In this document: piece by piece, positions 11,462 to 14,143 of the stretch | Layout: each line of letters begins with the position of its first letter | Numbering within the stretch: position 1 is the stretch's first letter | Origin: an uncultured bacterium | GTDB taxonomy: Bacteria; Patescibacteriota; Minisyncoccia; Phycocordibacterales; UBA5272 | NCBI GenBank assembly: GCA_903834855.1 | Contig: CAILKS010000079.1 | Span: forward strand, 1-14,143 | Length of the DNA: 14,143 bases | Direction of reading: 5' to 3' | The notes under the pieces: model-generated | Databases searched by the model: none | The model's input: only the letters and a program-made list of their open reading frames with translations | Told to the model about the DNA's origin: nothing | Position numbers and translations under genes: made by a program

Positions 11462-11897
11462 GGCTCTTGTTGGAAACAAGATTGATCTTGTACACACGCT
11501 CAAGCCCAATTATCACAGAGTAAGCTGGATCAAGCCAGACAGAATTAACCTCCTCTTCAATTTGGTTAACTGTAAGACCTCCAAAAAGAGAGTACCAAGC
11601 TTCACGGTTTTTAATTCGCCCACTGTTGGCATTGGCCCAGCCCTCGTTGATTTTTGTTTGAAGTGGAGACTTTGGATTATCAATTCCAAAGACCTCATAA
11701 TACCCACGAAGTAAAACTACAACTTCTTGGGCTGGCAAATTATCAAATAGTCTATGCCATGCCTGATGTTTGTAATTTGGTACTTCGGAAATATTTTCTG
11801 TATCCCATGTACCACCCAAGCTTTGAGGAAGCCTGTGATGCTTTGTTGGTAGATTAGGGTCGTTAGGATTTTGTAGTATTTCATAGTCAGGTGGCAT
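11445..11897 (-). CDS. HNH-like protein
   Basis: The 150-residue protein has an N-terminal KHHRLPQSLGGTWDTENISE segment followed by H44 and H48 in KHQAWHRLF. The HH, N35 and late His pattern matches small HNH-type zinc or metal-finger nucleases common in CPR genomes, but the CxxC zinc knuckles of larger HNH enzymes are absent. The C-terminal half (about 55-150), with WANANSGRIKNREAWYSLFGGLT, is not recognised. SD GGGAGG precedes the ATG with a short spacer, and a good promoter lies at 11946-11974. The gene ends inside a terminator: the last codons form one hairpin arm and TGA lies in the loop. It could be a nuclease or a protein that keeps only the fold. It is less AT-rich than its neighbours. 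Confidence 0.72.
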   Translation of the reverse strand: MPPDYEILQNPNDPNLPTKHHRLPQSLGGTWDTENISEVPNYKHQAWHRLFDNLPAQEVVVLLRGYYEVFGIDNPKSPLQTKINEGWANANSGRIKNREAWYSLFGGLTVNQIEEEVNSVWLDPAYSVIIGLERVYKINLVSNKSQKGAR

Positions 11898-11945
11898 ACC
11901 GCCTCCCTTTCTGTTGTTGTGTTGGTGGAAAGAATGTCTTTTGAT

Positions 11946-11974
11946 ATCCTACTCCTTTTTTTGGTAAAACTCAA
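11946..11974 (-). promoter_or_regulatory. Promoter of the HNH-like gene
   Basis: On the minus strand: TTGAGT (11969-11974), a 17-base spacer, then TAGGAT (11946-11951). The leader of roughly 40 bases carries the SD. Confidence 0.65.
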
Positions 11975-11988
11975 AGAAGTTAAAATTG

Positions 11989-11997
11989 TGAGATAAT
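11989..11997 (+). promoter_or_regulatory. Extended -10 of the YgjP-like gene
   Basis: TGaGATAAT ends 13 bases before the ATG at 12011, so the leader would be only about 6-7 bases and has no SD. This is a looser version of the leaderless layout. Confidence 0.5.
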
Positions 11998-12010
11998 GAG
12001 AAAATCTTAA

Positions 12011-12550
12011 ATGAAAGAAATTATTTTTAAACAAAGCCAGAGAGCGAAACAGCTAAGAATTAGTATAAAATCTGATTTGTCTGTTGTTGTAACTGTACCA
12101 ATGAGAGCAAATATTGCTATTGCTGAGAAATTTGTAAATGAAAAAAGAAATTGGATAGAAAAGAGTCTTCTAAAAATGAAAGAAAAAGTAGAAAAGAGTG
12201 AAATAAGTACTCTTCCTAAAAGTAGTAAGAAAGGATTAGAAGAAAATAAAAATAAAGCTTTTGATTTAGTAAATAGAAAACTTTTATTTTGGAATAATTA
12301 TTATAAATTTGTTTGGAAAAATGTTTCAATAAAAAACACTTCTACGAGATGGGGCAGTTGTTCTAAAAGAGGAAATCTTAATTTTAATTATCGAATTTTA
12401 TTTCTTTCTGAAACATTGGCTGATTATTTAATAGTGCATGAACTTTGCCATTTAAAAGAAATGAATCATGGAAAAAAGTTTTGGAATCTTGTTGCAAAGA
12501 CATTTCCTCATCATAAAGAGTTGCGTAAGCAATTAAAAAATGTTGCATGA
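12011..12550 (+). CDS. YgjP-like zinc metallopeptidase (DUF45)
   Basis: The 179-residue protein fits the YgjP/DUF45 family. The N-terminal beta-rich part (RAKQLRISIKSDLSVVVTVP) is followed by helices and by STRWGSCSKRGNLNFNYRI, a family signature, then HELCH (143-147) with E150 and H153 in KEMNHG. The two HELCH histidines and H153 form a zinc site, with Glu144 as general base. The fold is related to SprT and M48 peptidases. The substrate is unknown. The start is fixed by the promoter and the MKEI opening. It is followed at close distance by the second TspO gene, which has its own -10 box. Confidence 0.93.
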   Translation: MKEIIFKQSQRAKQLRISIKSDLSVVVTVPMRANIAIAEKFVNEKRNWIEKSLLKMKEKVEKSEISTLPKSSKKGLEENKNKAFDLVNRKLLFWNNYYKFVWKNVSIKNTSTRWGSCSKRGNLNFNYRILFLSETLADYLIVHELCHLKEMNHGKKFWNLVAKTFPHHKELRKQLKNVA

Positions 12551-12553
12551 TGT

Positions 12554-12568
12554 ATAGTATGATACTAT
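12554..12568 (+). promoter_or_regulatory. Palindrome overlapping the -10 box of TspO copy 2
   Basis: ATAGTAT-G-ATACTAT is a perfect inverted repeat with 7-base arms. Its right arm contains the extended -10 box TGaTACTAT (12560-12568), which ends 7 bases before the ATG at 12576. It could be an operator or simply the promoter. No SD. Confidence 0.55.
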
Positions 12569-12575
12569 TAACACC

Positions 12576-12974
12576 ATGAACACCTATACAAATTATCAGG
12601 AACTTATCAAACCAACATGGGCACCACCATCATGGGTATTTGGACCAGTCTGGACATTTCTATATATCATTATCGCCCTGTCTTTTGGGTTTGTTTTTTA
12701 TAAGTATTTTAAAGGGGAGATTTCATTTATGTTTGCATTGCCATTTATTCTCAATCTTATTTTTAACTTTGCATTTACTCCAATTCAGTTTTGGTTAATA
12801 AACTTACCATTAGCGTCTATCGATATTCTTCTTACTGTAGGAACACTTATTTGGGCACTTGTTGTTATCTTTCCTATTTTCCCGTGGGTGCTTTATGTAA
12901 ATATTCCCTATGTTTTATGGGCATCTTTTGCTACGGTAGTACAACTTACTATTACATTCTTGAATTGGAGATAA
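12576..12974 (+). CDS. TspO/MBR family protein, copy 2
   Basis: The 132-residue membrane protein has five predicted helices and the TspO signature ELIKPTWAPPSWVFGPVW at the N-terminus. The helix with NLIFNFAFTPIQFW and the C-terminal LWASFATVVQLTITFLNW match copy 1 closely, while the loops differ (the KYFKGEISF region, the fourth helix). The two copies are about 3.5 kb apart on the same strand with different partners: copy 1 with a rhodanese, this one with an aromatic-rich conserved protein. This suggests a duplication followed by specialisation. It is probably transcribed from the leaderless promoter at 12560 and coupled to the next gene, one base away. Confidence 0.93.
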   Translation: MNTYTNYQELIKPTWAPPSWVFGPVWTFLYIIIALSFGFVFYKYFKGEISFMFALPFILNLIFNFAFTPIQFWLINLPLASIDILLTVGTLIWALVVIFPIFPWVLYVNIPYVLWASFATVVQLTITFLNWR

Positions 12975-12975
12975 T

Positions 12976-13485
12976 ATGAAGATTGTTACCGTGAAAGTGA
13001 ATAATAGTATGCAGCATGGTTATGAATACGAAAGAACTGAACCTGTTGGGAAAAATTTTGCTCCGTTATTCAAACCTGACGTAACCCCGAAGGAAATGCT
13101 TGAGCTTGGAGTTTTTGGTGGTAAGTATATGAATGATTGCAAAGATGAATTTCCAAAAAGTTGGTTTGTGAATGCAAAGTTATCACCTGAGAAAAAAGAT
13201 AAAAATTTGAATTATTTTAGAGTTAATGCAAGCCAACCGCTATCTGTGTGGAAAGCGAAAGGGTGGATATATAAAGATGATCCAAGAGGATGGTTCGAGT
13301 GGTATTGTCGCTACTATATGGGGCGTAGAATAGAAGTAGAGGATAGAAGGCAAATCAAAAGATGGAGAATGATGGTGAGACATGTATCTCAGATACGAAA
13401 CAAGTGTCGAGCAGGAGATATATCATGTAACACTCGTCAACGACAAGCATTACTTCATTGGGCATATGATAGTAGGAAACTGTAA
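12976..13485 (+). CDS. Conserved aromatic-rich protein, function unknown
   Basis: The 169-residue soluble protein is rich in Trp, Tyr, Arg and Lys. Notable blocks are PKEMLELGVFGGKYMNDCKD and EFPKSWF (about 38-64), NYFRVNASQPLSVWKAKGWI (about 79-98), DPRGWFEWYCRYYMGRR (about 102-118), and RQRQALLHWAYDSRK near the end. From memory these blocks occur in uncharacterised proteins in several bacteria and some eukaryotes, but I cannot name a family. The dense invariant-looking aromatics and cysteines suggest a folded, possibly nucleic-acid-binding or enzymatic domain. GGAG in the end of tspO serves as SD five bases before the ATG. The start lies one base after the tspO stop, so the two form an operon. 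Confidence 0.78.
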   Translation: MKIVTVKVNNSMQHGYEYERTEPVGKNFAPLFKPDVTPKEMLELGVFGGKYMNDCKDEFPKSWFVNAKLSPEKKDKNLNYFRVNASQPLSVWKAKGWIYKDDPRGWFEWYCRYYMGRRIEVEDRRQIKRWRMMVRHVSQIRNKCRAGDISCNTRQRQALLHWAYDSRKL

Positions 13486-13512
13486 TTTTTTTGTTCTATT
13501 TTTCTTGTGATT

Positions 13513-13540
13513 TTGTGTAATTCATATTACACTCTATGAG
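13513..13540 (+). promoter_or_regulatory. Possible promoter of the SAM riboswitch-metK unit
   Basis: TTGTGT (13513-13518), 16 bases, then TATGAG (13535-13540) would start transcription near 13547, just before the riboswitch. A 7-base inverted repeat GTGTAAT/ATTACAC (13515-13521 with 13526-13532) overlaps it. Both hexamers are weak. Confidence 0.35.
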
Positions 13541-13559
13541 TTAACAAAATTAAATATAG

Positions 13560-13706
13560 TTATCAAGAGATGGTGAGAGTACTGACTCTATGACCCATCA
13601 GCAACCCTTAGTAATAAGTAGGTGCTTAAATTCAGCCCCCAGTAAAATGGAGGAAAGATAAACGAAATGCATCTTTCTTCCTGAATTTATTAATCAGGAT
13701 TTTTTG
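13560..13706 (+). ncRNA. SAM-I (S-box) riboswitch with terminator, controls metK
   Basis: The aptamer (13560-13661) fits the S-box. P1 is TTATC (13560-13564) with GATAA (13657-13661), and CAAGAGATGG opens P2 (GATGG 13569-13573 with CCATC 13595-13599). GCAACC lies at the P2-P3 junction, P3 closes CTTA/TAAG, and GGTGCTTAAATTCAGC makes the J3/4-P4 region. The expression platform is clear. An 11-bp antiterminator (13649-13659 with 13671-13681, one G-U pair) uses the 3' P1 strand. It competes with a terminator stem TCCTGA/TCAGGA (13679-13684 with 13694-13699) followed by six T. SAM binding holds P1, frees the terminator and turns metK off. Confidence 0.92.
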
Positions 13707-13856
13707 TTTTTAATTTTTTATTCGGTTATCAATTTTTGATAGGCACGCATAAAATCTTGCTAGATTTTTGCTCTACTCGAACCGTCGTTCTCCGTAAAGA
13801 TTCTCAAAAATTATAACCTCAACAAAATTAAAAATAAACATAATAATTTATAAAAA
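13707..13856 (+). other. Leader between riboswitch terminator and metK
   Basis: No gene is seen here. It holds two small hairpins (TATCAA/TTGATA near 13727-13741 and AAAATCT/AGATTTT at 13751-13757 with 13762-13768) and then an AT-rich stretch before the ATG. No SD is visible. Confidence 0.5.
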
Positions 13857-14143
13857 ATGAAAAAAACAGCAGAATGCGTAACACCAGGACACCCAGATAA
13901 AAGATGCGATTTTATTGCAGACAGTATATTAGACGCCTATGTAAAAGATGATAAAGATAGTCGTGTCGCCATGGAGGTGATGGGAGGACATAATTTAATT
14001 ACAATTAATGGTGAGGTTACTTCAAATGCAACACCAGACATTGAAGCGGTTGTGAAAGAAATTGTAGGAGCAGATTATAAAGTTATTGTGAATATTGTGG
14101 CTCAGAGTAAAGAAATTGCTCGCGGAGTGGATACTGGTGGAGC
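13857..14143 (+). CDS. metK: S-adenosylmethionine synthetase, N-terminal part
   Basis: The frame runs off the window end, giving about 95 residues of the N-terminal domain. CVTPGHPDKRCDFIADSILD is the conserved ATP-binding loop (SVTEGHPDK-x-CD in other bacteria), followed by RVAMEVMGGHNLITINGEVTS and a helix-strand region ending in SKEIARGVDTGG. MetK makes SAM from ATP and methionine. The sequence diverges from the classical bacterial form (PGHPDKRCD instead of EGHPDKVCD). Control by the SAM-I riboswitch upstream gives feedback by its own product. The ATG at 13857 is the first in frame with this conserved start, and no SD is seen. Confidence 0.95.
   Translation, partial: MKKTAECVTPGHPDKRCDFIADSILDAYVKDDKDSRVAMEVMGGHNLITINGEVTSNATPDIEAVVKEIVGADYKVIVNIVAQSKEIARGVDTGG

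Noticed and set aside
13751..13768. Second terminator before metK
   Set aside because: A 7-bp AT-rich stem with only a short T-run, and it would always block metK after the riboswitch. Probably chance.
1..14143. tRNA or rRNA genes
   Set aside because: No cloverleaf or rRNA segment was recognised on either strand.

Overview
The window looks like a piece of an AT-rich genome from a candidate phyla radiation bacterium, most likely in the Parcubacteria group. The reasons are the gene families present (an L9 and an L27 ribosomal protein, TspO, a DoxX-like protein, a YgjP-like peptidase, a LexA next to a Y-family polymerase relative, a membrane-anchored Ada-like domain), the many short unknown proteins, and first genes that mostly lack a Shine-Dalgarno (SD) sequence. 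TGA is used as an ordinary stop codon, so the recoded Gracilibacteria/Absconditabacteria are unlikely. The phylum call is inference from gene content.

Layout. 1-2111: rplI and a Nudix hydrolase in one operon, an SD-led small membrane protein, rpmA on the minus strand, and a divergent membrane protein with a C-terminal Ada-like domain. 2118-2841: a minus-strand unknown gene, a 21-residue basic micro-ORF, and the first complete copy of a repeat element. 2860-6484: an 1101-residue UvrD-like helicase fused to a RecB-type nuclease, coupled to a small unknown protein. 6559-7494: a minus-strand pair of unknown genes, one with an alpha-CTD-like segment. 7662-10001: a stand-alone RecB/Cas4-like nuclease, a TspO-rhodanese pair and a DoxX-like protein. 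10145-11433: an SOS island with lexA under its own SOS box, a 40-residue ORF and a shortened Y-family polymerase relative that has lost its catalytic aspartates. 11445-13485: an HNH-like gene on the minus strand, then a YgjP-like peptidase, a second TspO and an aromatic-rich conserved protein. 13560 to the end: a SAM-I riboswitch with a clear terminator/antiterminator, then the start of metK.

Two features run through the whole window. First, most intergenic gaps hold short degenerate tandem arrays with a 7-base period. Each array has its own word (for example NNAAACT, TACAACC, NNACTGC, TTAGCAA). Three complete copies pair arrays with a hairpin of 14-20 perfect base pairs whose tip is always CGCC, a 3-base loop and GGCG, while the rest of the stem varies with compensating changes. 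A fourth copy is cut by the left window edge. Second, several first genes have an extended -10 box (TGnTATAMT) only 6-7 bases before the ATG and no SD, which predicts leaderless mRNAs. A separate set of less AT-rich, mostly unknown genes instead has strong SDs and tight terminators.

DNA metabolism is well represented: a helicase-nuclease, a second RecB-type nuclease, LexA, a Y-family relative, a Nudix hydrolase and an HNH-like protein.
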